Shown: positions 37,564 through 47,051, counted from the stretch's first letter. The stretch: DNA of 64,000 bases from UBA10649 sp963700255 (GCA_963700255.1 CAVOWW010000031.1:93314-157313); one strand, 5' to 3'. Translations and numbers: made by a program. The notes: generated by a model from the letters alone, not told the origin.

Positions 37564-38640
37564 CTAGATCACCACGGTCGCTCCATGCGGGAGGCGCGCC
37601 TGAGGCGCCAGCTCCACGGCCTCCGGGAGGAGCGCGAGCACCTGGCGCGGCCGTGAGCCGACCTCGTCGCCGCCAACGTCCAGGGTCCACTGGTCATCCG
37701 GCCACAGCAGGGTCATCGAGCCGAGCAGCGGCGCGTAGGCAGCCGTGTACACGGTGCCCCAGGTGCTCTCCACGAGCGAGCGGTAGAGCGGCGGCCGGAG
37801 GAAGGCGGAGACGAGGTCGTCGGCCTCGATCAGCGGGAACGTCACCAGCGACTCCAGTCGCTCCTCGCGGACCTCGGTCGTGCAGTAGGCCGCGTGCTCC
37901 GGCCACTCCGTCGCCCCCTGCCGGTTCGCGCAGCTGAGTGCGTCCGAGATCACCGGCGGGAGGTCGGGCCGGGTGCCGACGATGCGGTGGTCACCCTTGG
38001 CATCGATGATCGCGACGTTGTACGACATCTGGACCGGCAGTCGCATGAGCAGCTCCACTGCCGCGGCCGTCGTGGTGCACACCTGCAGGAGGTAGCGCAC
38101 GACGAGCCCGATGCCGAAGCCGTGGCCCACCGCCCGGCGGCCGCCGAACGAGATGGCGATCGTCAGCCCGTCGCCGTTCATCCCGTCCATCAGGCCCCAG
38201 CCGCAGTCGGCCATGCCGAGGACCGTGCGTCCCGACCAGTGCGTGCGCAGGGCCAGCGCGTCGCACAGGCTCGGCGGGTAGTCGTAGTTGCGGATGATCA
38301 TCGGGTAGGGAGTGGCCAGCATCGCTATCGAGCACGCGGCCACGAGCGGTGGCGGGCACCAGTGGCTGAGGAACCTGGCTTCGAGGTCTCCGCCGCCGAC
38401 CTGGTCCACGAGCGCGTCGTAGTCGTCCAGCAGCTCAGGCATGTGGGTGCGGATCGCGCCGCGGCACTCGGAGTACGACGGGCGCTCGGCCTCGCCCCGG
38501 TGGAGGAACCACCGTCGGTACGCGGGCCATGAACGCTCGAACTCGGCAGCGACGGCCGGGCCCGGCGCACTGCCCGCGTCCACGCACCGGAACGGGAGGT
38601 CGATGTCGGCCACGTGGACGGGGAACGGCTCCTGCGGCAT
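37564..38640 (-). CDS. C45 family autoproteolytic acyltransferase/hydrolase
   Basis: Ntn-hydrolase of 358 residues in peptidase family C45, whose model is acyl-CoA:6-aminopenicillanic acid acyltransferase. The precursor would cleave itself before Cys103 in PLVAACSIAML, which then becomes the N-terminal nucleophile. PMIIRNYDYPPSL, GMADCGWGLMDGMNGDGLTIAISFGG and YNVAIIDAKGDHRIV fit the fold. Members transfer or hydrolyse acyl groups on amines; natural substrates are mostly unknown. ATG 38640 has GAGGTGA 6 nt ahead. It leads an apparent operon with the ATP-grasp gene and is divergent from the amidase. Confidence 0.85.
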   Translation of the reverse strand: MPQEPFPVHVADIDLPFRCVDAGSAPGPAVAAEFERSWPAYRRWFLHRGEAERPSYSECRGAIRTHMPELLDDYDALVDQVGGGDLEARFLSHWCPPPLVAACSIAMLATPYPMIIRNYDYPPSLCDALALRTHWSGRTVLGMADCGWGLMDGMNGDGLTIAISFGGRRAVGHGFGIGLVVRYLLQVCTTTAAAVELLMRLPVQMSYNVAIIDAKGDHRIVGTRPDLPPVISDALSCANRQGATEWPEHAAYCTTEVREERLESLVTFPLIEADDLVSAFLRPPLYRSLVESTWGTVYTAAYAPLLGSMTLLWPDDQWTLDVGGDEVGSRPRQVLALLPEAVELAPQARLPHGATVVI

Positions 38641-38728
38641 GGACTCACCTCGCCTCGCTGCGGCCGGGCGCAAGCCCCGCCTCCGGCGGCCGGGAACGGC
38701 CCCCTGCCCCTACCCTAGGATCACGCGG

Positions 38729-40155
38729 GTGCGTCTCGACGAATACTCGCGCTACGACGCGATCGGCCTGTCGGAGCTGGTCGCCGCGGGCGAGGTGACG
38801 CCGGCCGAGCTCCAGGACTGCGCGCTCGAGGCGCACGAGCAGGTCCACCCCCTCATCAACGCGGTGGTCGACGTCCATCCCCAGGACCCTGCCCTCCTGG
38901 CCACGTCCGGCCCCCTGGCCGGCGTCCCCATGATGGTCAAGGACCTCTTCCACGGCCAGGCCGGCCTGCCCTGCGGCAACGGCAGCCGGCTCTCTCCCGG
39001 CTGGGTCGTCCCCCAGCGCACCCAGATCTACGCTCGCGCGGCCGCCGCGGGGATGACCAGCATCGGCCGCACCACGACCTCGGAGTTCGGCATCCTCGGA
39101 ACGACGGAGACCCTCGCGCAGGGCGTCACCCGCTCGCCCTGGAGCACCCGCCACATGGCCGGCGGATCGAGCGGTGGCGCCGGCGCCGTGGTCGGGGCGG
39201 GCGTCGTGCCCGTCGCCCTCGCCAGTGACGGCGGCGGATCGATCCGCATCCCGGCCGCCGCCTGCGGAGTCGTGGGGCTCAAGCCCGGGCGTGGTCGGGT
39301 GCCGTGGGGCCTGCACCTGAAGGAGCCGCTGCTCGGCTGGGCCGTGCAGTTCGCGATGACCCGGTCGGTGCGCGACGCGGCACTGCTGCTGGACCTGCTG
39401 GGTGGTCCGACACCCGGAGACCACGAGGGCGTGGAACGACCGCCGACGCCCTTCGCCGACGCCGCGCTCTCGCCGGTGCGACCCCTGCGCATCGCCTGGT
39501 GGGCGCACCCCTGGTCCGGCGACGACCCCGATCCCGTCGTGACAGAGGCGACGGCGGCCACGGCCGCGGTGCTCGAGGGCCTGGGCCATCACGTCGAGGT
39601 CGCCACCCCGTCGTTCTCATGGGAGTCGTACCTGCAGGCCATGACGGACGTGTGGGCATCGACCAACGCCCATACGATCGACGGGCTGGCCGCAGCGCTG
39701 GGACGCGAGGTCAACGAGGACACCGTCGAGGGCGCCACGCTGGCCATGGTCGAGTACGGCCGACGCGTCACCGCCCTGCAGCTGCTGAACGCCATCGACG
39801 TCGAGACCGGGCTCACCTACCTGATGACCGAGTTCTTCTCCCGCTTACGACGTCCTCCTCACTCCCACCCTCGGCGCGGTCCTGCCGCCCGTCGGGCACT
39901 ACGACCCGCTGGTCCGCATCGAGCCGCGAGACATGTTCGCCATGTGGTCGCGGTGGGAGTCGTTCCTGCCGGTGTTCAACACCACCGGCCAGCCCGCCAT
40001 CAGCCTGCCGCTGCACCAGACCGCTGAGGGCCTGCCCATCGGCATGCAGCTCGTCGCCGGCGCCGGGCCAGGAGGCGCTGCTCCTCGCGCTCTCCGCGCA
40101 GCTCGAGCAGGCGCTGCCCTGGAGCGGCCGACGCCCGCCCGCCTACGCCGGCTAG
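38729..40155 (+). CDS. Amidase signature family amidase (two frameshifts)
   Basis: Amidase of about 475 residues. The Ser-cisSer-Lys triad is present: Lys in GVPMMVKDLFHG, the cis-Ser in HMAGGSSGGAGAVV and the nucleophile in ASDGGGSIRIPAAACG. Two single-base breaks split the C-terminal third: near 39843 (TEFFSR then YDVLLTPTLGAVLPPVG) and near 40068 (QLVAGAG then QEALLLALSAQLEQALPW). All three pieces fit the family end to end. GTG 38729 lies 7 nt after TAGGAT, so it is probably leaderless. It is divergent from the C45/ATP-grasp pair. Confidence 0.85.
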
Positions 40156-40167
40156 CGGCCGCCCGCG

Positions 40168-41340
40168 TCAGTGCTCGTCGAACCGGATGCGGTGACGGGC
40201 GTCGCGGAACCGGACCGTCTCGTAGGTCACCAGAGCGACCAGGATCCCCGTGAGGATCCCGAGCGACGTGAGCGAGGGAAGGGTCGCCCCCACCGGGATC
40301 AACGCGAGAAGCACGACGGCAGTCACCAGCCGTTGGACGTTGATGCTGCCCATGTTGCGCAGCCGGAAGGCGATGTGCGCTGTCAGGTAGAGCGCCATGC
40401 CACCGAACAGCGCGACCGAGACGATGGACTTCAGCGGGGCGTCGATGTCGAGCAGGGTCTTCTTGAGACCCAGGGCGACCAGCACGATGCCGAAGACCAT
40501 GAACAGGTGGATGTAGCTGTACGAGTCGCGCGCCATGGCCGCCTGCATGCGTCCGCTCAGCGACGCCAGCATGCGTTCGGCCGCCACCGCCACGATGTCG
40601 AAGTAGAGCCACCACATGGCGCACACCACCGCGACACCCAGCGCGGCCGCGGTCACCACTCCGGCGGAGAGCTCCTCGCCGGCCGCGCTCACGCCCAGCG
40701 CGACCACGGACTCGCCGAGGGCGATGATGATGATGAGGCCGTGTCGCTCCGCGAAGTGGCCGGCATCGACCTTCCAGCCGGATGTCCCTGCCAGCAGCGG
40801 CGAGATGAAGTCGATGATGATCGCAATGGCCCACAGGGCGCCGCGGACAGGACCCGGTGGCACGAAGCCCGCGATCAGGATCAGCGTGGCGCCTGTCAGC
40901 ATCCCGGGGGCCAGTCGCAGCACGGCCCCGAACACCTCGGGATCGCTGCGCGTCGTCACGGCGTACAGCACGACGTGCAGGACGCGAACCACGAAGTAGG
41001 CGACACCGAAGAGCACGGCGTACTCACCGAAGGCGAACGGTGCCGCCAGCCCGGCGACGAGCATGGCCGTCATCGCCAGCATGATCACGAGCCGCGAGGC
41101 GATGTCGTCGTCGATCCTGATCGAGTTGGTCAGCCATGAGTACCCGACCCACGCCCACCAGACCACCGCCAGCACGGCGAAGCCGCGGAGCATCCCCAGC
41201 CAGGTGAGGTCATCGGCGAGCAGCGTCGTCACCTGGGTGAGGGCGAACACGAAGACGAGGTCGAAGAACAGCTCGAGCGGCGTGACCGAGTGGGACTCCC
41301 CGACCACGCGCTCGTGGCGGTGCTGGTCGGGTTCGGTCAT
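40168..41340 (-). CDS. Low temperature requirement protein A (LtrA) family membrane protein
   Basis: Polytopic membrane protein of 390 residues with about eleven helices. It opens with the LtrA motif TPLELFFDLVFVFALTQVTTLL and carries FAERHGLIIIIALGESVVALG in the middle, another LtrA marker. LtrA was named for growth of Listeria at low temperature; its biochemical role is not known. A CACAAT hexamer lies 6 nt before the ATG. It converges on the amidase gene with 12 nt between. Confidence 0.93.
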   Translation of the reverse strand: MTEPDQHRHERVVGESHSVTPLELFFDLVFVFALTQVTTLLADDLTWLGMLRGFAVLAVVWWAWVGYSWLTNSIRIDDDIASRLVIMLAMTAMLVAGLAAPFAFGEYAVLFGVAYFVVRVLHVVLYAVTTRSDPEVFGAVLRLAPGMLTGATLILIAGFVPPGPVRGALWAIAIIIDFISPLLAGTSGWKVDAGHFAERHGLIIIIALGESVVALGVSAAGEELSAGVVTAAALGVAVVCAMWWLYFDIVAVAAERMLASLSGRMQAAMARDSYSYIHLFMVFGIVLVALGLKKTLLDIDAPLKSIVSVALFGGMALYLTAHIAFRLRNMGSINVQRLVTAVVLLALIPVGATLPSLTSLGILTGILVALVTYETVRFRDARHRIRFDEH

Positions 41341-41367
41341 GAGGGGATTGTGCCGTCCCGCTGACGA

Positions 41368-42733
41368 TCAGGCCACGTTGACGGCCTCGCGCGCCACGAC
41401 CGCCTCCCACCGGATGCGCCGCGTCCGCCGCGTGAAGATCCCGAGCTTCACGACCTCCTCGAGGATGCGAGCGATGAAGATCCCGATCAGGCCGAGGGGC
41501 GTGAAGAGGCCGAGGACGATCGCCAGCGGCAGTCCCACCAGGAACGCGCCGACCCCGTCGCCGAGGATGACGCCCTTGACGTCGCCCCCGCTGGGCATGA
41601 CTCCTGCGCCCAGGATCATGTTCCGCACCTTCACGACCTGGAAGGCGGCGTTCATGAGGATGCCGATCACTGCCAGCGTCACGACCTCGGTCCCGGCGTT
41701 CGCGAACAGCACGGGCACCGCGAACGCGCTGGCCGCGAACAGGACGCCGAACGCGATGCCGGTGAGCATCCCGGCATGGGTAAGCCGCGCCACCCAGTGG
41801 GCTGCACCGGGCGCATCGTGCTCACCGACACTGCGCCCGACCAGCGCGGTCGTCGCGCTCATGAGGCCGATGCTGCCGACCATGAACACGCCCTCGAGCG
41901 TCGTCACGATCTGCGCCGCCGCCAGCTGCGCATCGCCCAGTTGCTGGGCGACGACGTTGTAGAGGAACGTCCCGCCCGACCACAGCAGCTCGGTGATCGC
42001 CAGCGGCAGTGCGAGGACGATCAGGGGCGTGACGATGGCTCGCCACTGGGCGACGCTCTCCGGAAGGCTCCAGTCGAAGATCCGGTGCACCGCGAAGGCC
42101 AGCACCATGCAGGAGCAGCAGCTTGATCGTGCTGGTGGCGAGGACGGCCCAGCCGGCGCCCGCCACGCCGAGGTCCGGTGCCGGGCCGACCCCGAGCACG
42201 AGGACGTACGCGAGCACCACGTTCAGCGGGACGGTGACGATCGTCGCGATCATCGGGCTGCGTGCGTAGCCGGTGGACCGCATCGCGCCGCTGAGGATGG
42301 CGACGAGCACCAGGGGCAGCATGCTGATCGCGTTGAGCCGCAGGTACTCCGCGCCCGCGGCCGCGACGCTGGGCGATGCCCCGACAGCGGTGAGCAGCTG
42401 GGTCGGTGCCAGCAGTGGCACGAGCATCCCGAGCAGCGTCAGCAGGCCCGCGATGACGAGTGCCGCCGTGACCGTGTGGCTCATCTCGCTGCGACGCTGC
42501 CCGCCGAAGGCTCGCGCCACGAGGATGCTGACGGACACCCCCATCGCACCGAAGGTGACCACGAGGATGAAGACCAGGCTGTTGGCGAAGCCGACCGCCG
42601 CGATGGCCGTGGCGCCGAGCACCCCGACGATCACCTGGCTGATGAAGTTCAGGACCAGGATGAGGATGAACTCCAGGCTCACGGGGATCGCGATGCCCGC
42701 GATCAGTCGCCGCTCATTAGCCTTGGTGGTCAC
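41368..42733 (-). CDS. MATE family efflux transporter (frameshifted)
   Basis: Multidrug and toxin extrusion-type antiporter of about 454 residues with twelve helices. It begins RRLIAGIAIPVSLEFILILVLNFISQ, and the first half ends with DLGVAGAGWAVLATSTIKLLLL. Near 42110-42120 the frame shifts, and the second half (MVLAFAVHRIFDW, then LPLAITELLWSGGTFLYNVV) continues to 41368 with a basic tail. Exports cationic drugs or metabolites using H+ or Na+ gradients; substrate unknown. GTG 42733 is 8 nt after TACCGT. It is divergent from the GNAT gene. Confidence 0.88.
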
Positions 42734-42788
42734 GTGATGCCACGGTAGTCCACCTCCCACGTGTGGCGAAACGCTCGAGAGGAGCCGC

Positions 42789-43289
42789 ATGACGCAGGTC
42801 ACCCTGCTGCCGATGACCGCGGCGGATGCGGACGAGATCCTCGGCCGCGCACCGGTGACGCGTCAGTGGGCCGACGGCTACCCGACCGAGGGCGACCTCG
42901 AGGTGGCCGGCTGGCTGGCCTCGGGAGCGATGGCGCCGGTCACCTTCGAGGCTCCGTTCGGCCCCTGGCTCGTGCTGGCCGCGGGTGGGCTGGTCGTCGG
43001 CGGCGTCGGATTCCACGGCCGCCCCGACGACGAGGGTCGCGCCGAGATCGGCTACGGCATCGCCGCCCCCTTCCGCGGAAGGGGCATCGCCACTGCGGCG
43101 GTCGACCGGCTTCGCGCACTGCCCGCACTGCCCGGGGTGACGGCCCTCGTCGCCCACACCGACCCGGACAACCCCGCGAGCCAGCGAGTCCTCGAGAGGA
43201 ACGGCTTCGTCCGCGATGGCGTGGACGACGGGGGCCAGCGGTGGCGATTGCCCCTCGGGGACCGGGCAGGGGTCCCCCTCGACAGCTAG
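42789..43289 (+). CDS. GNAT family N-acetyltransferase
   Basis: Acetyl-CoA-dependent acetyltransferase of 166 residues of the RimJ/RimL-like type. The acetyl-CoA site is EIGYGIAAPFRGRGIATAAVDRL (motif A), followed by HTDPDNPASQRVLERNGFVRDG (motif B). Substrate unknown. ATG 42789 has GAGAGGAG 5 nt ahead. Its TAG stop is interlocked with that of the convergent DUF202 gene in the palindrome CTAG (43286-43289), so the two frames share four bases and leave no room for a terminator. Confidence 0.9.
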   Translation: MTQVTLLPMTAADADEILGRAPVTRQWADGYPTEGDLEVAGWLASGAMAPVTFEAPFGPWLVLAAGGLVVGGVGFHGRPDDEGRAEIGYGIAAPFRGRGIATAAVDRLRALPALPGVTALVAHTDPDNPASQRVLERNGFVRDGVDDGGQRWRLPLGDRAGVPLDS

Positions 43290-43588
43290 GTCCCGACGAC
43301 GGACAGGGCCGCCGTCGCGGCAAGGGCGATGACGGCGACAGCGGTCAGCACCACGGTGAGCCGCCTGGGGCCGGCCGAGTGACGGGGACCGAGCTCGAAG
43401 GTCCGCCGTGCGGCGACGACGACGAAGGCGACGGCCGGCACCACGGCGGCGAGACCGAGTGCGAGGGGCATGCCCCGGGAGGCGAGCCCTCGTTCGATCA
43501 GGACGGCGACGGCGATCATGCCGAGCGCGGATCGCAGCCATGCCTGACGCGTGCGGCTGCCCGGTTCGTCGTACTGGACGTCGCTCAT
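43286..43588 (-). CDS. DUF202 family small membrane protein
   Basis: Membrane protein of 100 residues with three helices. RTRQAWLRSALGMIAVAVLIERG is the DUF202 N-terminal helix pattern, and further helices are LALGLAAVVPAVAFVVVAA and LTVVLTAVAVIALAATAALSV. Function unknown. ATG 43588 overlaps the stop of the upstream DUF202/YidH gene (ATGA), so the two are coupled and probably form a heteromeric or paired membrane unit. Confidence 0.8.
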   Translation of the reverse strand: MSDVQYDEPGSRTRQAWLRSALGMIAVAVLIERGLASRGMPLALGLAAVVPAVAFVVVAARRTFELGPRHSAGPRRLTVVLTAVAVIALAATAALSVVGT

Positions 43589-43923
43589 GAGATCAGGAGG
43601 ACCCCGGCCACCACCAGGGCAAGCAGCGCGAGCAGAGCGCCGACCACGACGAGCGTCCGCGAGCGGGCGACCGGCGTGCCCGCCCGCATCGCGGTGTCGG
43701 TGCGCGACCAGCGGACCGTCCCGACGATCGCCAGCAGCGCCCCCGTGGCGATGATCGCGAGCGAGACGACCGCAACGGCGGTCGAGCCGGACTCCGGACG
43801 GACGAACTGGTCGAGGGCGACCCCTCCGGCGATGAGGCCGAGGGAGGTGCGCATCCACGCGAGGAACGTCCGCTCATTGGCCAGCAGGAACCGGTAGTCG
43901 ACGTGGACCTCGGGCTCGGCCAT
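43585..43923 (-). CDS. DUF202 (YidH-like) membrane protein
   Basis: Membrane protein of 112 residues with the full YidH/DUF202 signature DYRFLLANERTFLAWMRTSLGLIAGGVALDQF followed by two more helices. Function unknown; YidH-type genes commonly come in pairs, as here. ATG 43923 lies 7 nt after TAGCGT, so it is probably leaderless. Its start is 33 bp from that of the divergent SDR gene. Confidence 0.87.
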   Translation of the reverse strand: MAEPEVHVDYRFLLANERTFLAWMRTSLGLIAGGVALDQFVRPESGSTAVAVVSLAIIATGALLAIVGTVRWSRTDTAMRAGTPVARSRTLVVVGALLALLALVVAGVLLIS

Positions 43924-43956
43924 GCCCGAGACGCTACCCGCTGCCACAATCCCGCC

Positions 43957-44712
43957 ATGACCACATCCGGCAGATCCGTTCTCGTCACCGGCGCCTCCCG
44001 TGGGATCGGTGCCGCTGTCGCGCGCGCCTTCGCGGCGAACGGCGATCGCGTCGCCGTGCACTACAGCTCGTCCGCGGACGCCGCCGCGGAGGTCCTCAAG
44101 TCCCTCACCGGCCAGGGGCATGTCCTTGCCCACGCCGACCTGCGCGATCCCGTCGCGATCCGCACGATGGTGGAGGCGGTGGCCTCCGAGCTCGATGGCA
44201 TCGACGTCCTGGTCAACAACGCCGGCATCTTCGTCGCGCACCCGATCGAGGAGGTCGACTACGAGGCGTGGCAGGAGGCATGGGCGGACACCCTGGCCGT
44301 GAACCTCGTCGGCGCCGCGAACGTCACCTGGTGCGCGCTGCAGCACATGCCCCGGCACGGCGCCTCGCGCATCGTCAACGTCGGCTCACGAGGGGCCTTC
44401 CGCGGCGAGCCCCGGAACCCCTCCTACGGGGCGAGCAAGGCCGGCATCGCGGCCTTCGGCCAGTCGATCGCCAGGTCCCTCGGCGCGCTCGGGATCGCCG
44501 TGACGACGATCGCGCCGGGCTTCGTCGAGACCGACATGGCCACGGCCGAGCTGGAGAAGCGCGGCGACGAGATCCGCGGGCAGAGCCCGTTCAACCGCGT
44601 GCCGTCGGCGGAGGAGGTCGCCAGCGCCGTGCTGTTCCTCGCCTCTCCCGAGGCCGAGTGGGCCAGCGGCAGCGTCCTGGACTTCAACGGCGCCAGCTAC
44701 TTCCGCCTCTGA
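43957..44712 (+). CDS. Short-chain dehydrogenase/reductase (SDR)
   Basis: Classical SDR of 251 residues that uses NAD(P)H. The cofactor motif is VLVTGASRGIGAAVARAFA, NNAG is present in DVLVNNAGIF, and the catalytic Tyr-Lys is in PSYGASKAGIAAFG with the Ser in IVNVGSRGAFRG. FVETDMATAELEKRG and a C-terminal SGSVLDFNGASYFRL fit the FabG-like subgroup. Substrate unknown. ATG 43957 lies 6 nt after CACAAT. A strong hairpin follows the stop. Confidence 0.92.
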   Translation: MTTSGRSVLVTGASRGIGAAVARAFAANGDRVAVHYSSSADAAAEVLKSLTGQGHVLAHADLRDPVAIRTMVEAVASELDGIDVLVNNAGIFVAHPIEEVDYEAWQEAWADTLAVNLVGAANVTWCALQHMPRHGASRIVNVGSRGAFRGEPRNPSYGASKAGIAAFGQSIARSLGALGIAVTTIAPGFVETDMATAELEKRGDEIRGQSPFNRVPSAEEVASAVLFLASPEAEWASGSVLDFNGASYFRL

Positions 44713-44716
44713 CGAC

Positions 44717-44737
44717 GTGACCCAGATGCTGGGTCAC
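44717..44737. terminator. Bidirectional hairpin between SDR and ABC permease genes
   Basis: Perfect 9-bp stem GTGACCCAG / CTGGGTCAC with a 3-nt loop, placed between the convergent stops at 44712 and 44742. It is the strongest hairpin seen in the window; no T-run follows on either strand. Confidence 0.65.
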
Positions 44738-44741
44738 ATCT

Positions 44742-45590
44742 TCAGCGGCTTGTCGTGCGGCGGTACCGGCGGACCGACAGCGTGGAGAAGATCGCGATCA
44801 GCACCGTGCACGAGATCAGGGTGTACAGCTGCGGGTTGTTCAGCGGCCAGTAGTCCGGCTGGATGCCGGTCGGGTTGCCGAACAGCTCGCGGCAGGCGAG
44901 CACCAGCGCCGAGATCGGGTTCCACGCCGCGACCACCTGAAGGGCACCGGGCAGCGAGTTGATCGGGACGAAGGCGTTCGACAGGAACGTGAGCGGGAAC
45001 AGCCAGACGAGTCCGGCGGTGTTGGCGGTCTCGGGGTTCGGCATGTAGAGCCCGATCCACGAGCCGATCCACGAGACCGTGTACGCGAAGAGCAGCAGCA
45101 GCGCGTAGGCCCAGATGGCGTTGAGCAGGCCGTTGTCGATCCGCCAGCCGACCAGGTAACCGGTGACGCTCAGGACGACGAGCACGAGGATCTGTCGTGC
45201 CGCATCGGCGAAGGTCCGGCCGATCAGGACGGCCGGCGGTGACATCGGCAGCGCGCGGAACCGGTCGATCAGGCCCTTGTGCATGTCCTCGGCGAGGCCG
45301 ACCGTGCTCGACGCGGCCGCGAACGCCACGGTCTGCCCGAAGATGCCTGGCATGAGGTACTGCCGGTAGGCGTCCGCCGCGGTGTCGCCGGGGATCGGGA
45401 TCGCGCCGCCGAACACGTAGGCGAACAGGAGCACGAAGATCACCGGCTGCACCAGCGAGAAGAAGAGCAGCTCGGGCACGCGCATCGTCTGGATGAGGTT
45501 GCGGCGGGTCACGACGAGCCCGTCGTGCAGGGTCCAGCCGTAGATGGGCCGCTTCAGCGCGACCGGGGTGGAGATGCTCAGCGTTGTCAT
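44742..45590 (-). CDS. ABC-2 type transporter permease (DrrB-like)
   Basis: Six-helix ABC exporter permease of 282 residues in the ABC-2/DrrB family. LLFFSLVQPVIFVLLFAYVFGGA is the typical first helix region, MPGIFGQTVAFAAASSTVGLAEDMHKGLIDRFRALPMSP is the conserved cytoplasmic loop that contacts the ATPase, and NAFVPINSLPGALQVVAAWNPISALV the periplasmic end. The start overlaps the stop of the ATPase gene by 4 nt (ATGA). Together they probably export a drug or lipid. Confidence 0.93.
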   Translation of the reverse strand: MTTLSISTPVALKRPIYGWTLHDGLVVTRRNLIQTMRVPELLFFSLVQPVIFVLLFAYVFGGAIPIPGDTAADAYRQYLMPGIFGQTVAFAAASSTVGLAEDMHKGLIDRFRALPMSPPAVLIGRTFADAARQILVLVVLSVTGYLVGWRIDNGLLNAIWAYALLLLFAYTVSWIGSWIGLYMPNPETANTAGLVWLFPLTFLSNAFVPINSLPGALQVVAAWNPISALVLACRELFGNPTGIQPDYWPLNNPQLYTLISCTVLIAIFSTLSVRRYRRTTSR

Positions 45591-46594
45591 GCGACGTCAC
45601 CCTCCTTCTTCTTGCCCCGCCCTCGGCCCTTCGGCTTCGCCTGCACGCTCTCGTCCTCGGCCACATGCCCCGTGAGCGACAGGAAGACGTCGTCCAAGGT
45701 CGGGCGTCGCAGCACGAGGTCCGACACCTCGATCGACTCGGCGTCGAGCGCGCGGATGGCGTCGACCAGGACCGTCGACCCACCGGACACAGGCGCCGAG
45801 ACGCGCAGCTCCTCCACGAGCGGCTCACCGGTGCTCACGGTTCTCAGGGCCTCAGCCGCGCGCCCCACGAGCGCGGGATCGACCACGGACACCTCGATGC
45901 GGTCGCCGCCGATCTGGTCCTTCAGCTGCTCCGAGGTGCCGTGGGCGATGACGCGGCCGTGGTCGATGACGACGATGTCCTGGGCCAGCTGGTCGGCCTC
46001 CTCCAGGTACTGGGTCGTCAGCAGCACGGTCGTGCCCTGCGCGACGAGGCTGTTGATGACGTCCCACAGGCCCAGGCGAGACCGCGGGTCCAGGCCGGTG
46101 GTCGGCTCGTCGAGGAACAGGATGGACGGCTGCGCGACGAGGCTCGAGGCAAGGTCCAGCCGGCGGCGCATGCCCCCGGAGTAGGTCTTCGCGGGGCGGT
46201 CGGCGGCGTCCGTCAGGTCGAACCACTCGAGCAGCTCGGCGCTGCGTTCCTTCACGTACTTCGGCGCCAGGTGGTAGAGATCGCCGAACATCCGCAGGTT
46301 CTCGCGCCCGGTGAGGTACTCGTCGATCGCCGCGTACTGCCCGGTCAGGCCGATCGCCCTGCGGACCTCGTCGGGATGCTTCACCACGTCGAAGCCCGAC
46401 ACGGTCGCGCTCCCGGACGTCGGCTGCAGCAGCGTCGACAGGATGCGGACCGTCGTCGTCTTGCCGGCGCCGTTGGGACCGAGCAGGCCCACGACCTGGC
46501 CCCGCTCGACCGTCAGGTCGATGCCGTCGAGGGCGACGACGTCACCGAAGTGCTTGACCAGGCCCTCCGCATGGACTGCTGCGTCACTCGTCAT
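45587..46594 (-). CDS. ABC transporter ATP-binding protein (DrrA-like daunorubicin resistance type)
   Basis: ATPase of 335 residues for the exporter encoded next to it. Walker A is GLLGPNGAGKTTTVRIL, the signature YSGGMRRRLDLASSL, Walker B SILFLDEPTTGLDP, and the switch His is in TQYLEEADQLA. The C-terminal extension (VSVVDPALVGRAAEALRTV and RPTLDDVFLSLTGH) is the DrrA C-terminal domain. ATG 46594 lies exactly 6 nt after TAAGGT, so the pair has its own leaderless promoter. Confidence 0.95.
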   Translation of the reverse strand: MTSDAAVHAEGLVKHFGDVVALDGIDLTVERGQVVGLLGPNGAGKTTTVRILSTLLQPTSGSATVSGFDVVKHPDEVRRAIGLTGQYAAIDEYLTGRENLRMFGDLYHLAPKYVKERSAELLEWFDLTDAADRPAKTYSGGMRRRLDLASSLVAQPSILFLDEPTTGLDPRSRLGLWDVINSLVAQGTTVLLTTQYLEEADQLAQDIVVIDHGRVIAHGTSEQLKDQIGGDRIEVSVVDPALVGRAAEALRTVSTGEPLVEELRVSAPVSGGSTVLVDAIRALDAESIEVSDLVLRRPTLDDVFLSLTGHVAEDESVQAKPKGRGRGKKKEGDVA

Positions 46595-46638
46595 GCATGC
46601 ACCTTATGGGTCGTATGTCTGGTCGGAGAAGCCCTCGC

Positions 46639-47031
46639 CTACGCCCTCGGCGAAGTCGGTACGAGGACGAGCCGTCGACCATCCGGGTCGAGGAGGACGA
46701 CCCCGCCGACGCGTCCCCAGTAGGGGTTGACTGCGGGAACCGCCTCGACGCCAGCGGCTTCCGCGCGGGCCACTGCGGCCTGCACACCCGCGCGATCCGC
46801 GTACAGGACGAGCAGGTCGTCCTCGCCACCGCTCTGGCCCGGCGACCCGCTGGAGTGCGTGGTGAACTCGAGGTGGGCAGCCTCCCCCGGCGCACCCAGC
46901 ATGACGCCCGTGTAGCCGTCGTGGTCATCGAACCCGTCGATGACGGGCAGACCCACGACGTCGCGGTAGAACGCGACGACAGCGTCGAGCCGGTCGGTCT
47001 GCCTGGCCACGCGTACGGCGTCGATCCGCAT
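46639..47031 (-). CDS. VOC superfamily (glyoxalase-like) protein
   Basis: Vicinal-oxygen-chelate domain protein of 130 residues: VRVARQTDRLDAVVAFYRDVVGLPVIDGF and PGEAAHLEFTTH in the first module, VNPYWGRVGGVVLLDPDGRRLVLVP at the end. Metal-ligand positions suggest a possible dioxygenase, glyoxalase or binding protein; no substrate can be given. ATG 47031 lies exactly 6 nt after TAGTGT, a leaderless start. It lies 20 nt downstream of the epimerase stop on the same strand. Confidence 0.85.
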   Translation of the reverse strand: MRIDAVRVARQTDRLDAVVAFYRDVVGLPVIDGFDDHDGYTGVMLGAPGEAAHLEFTTHSSGSPGQSGGEDDLLVLYADRAGVQAAVARAEAAGVEAVPAVNPYWGRVGGVVLLDPDGRRLVLVPTSPRA

Positions 47032-47051
47032 GTGCGGACACTAGGCCACCG

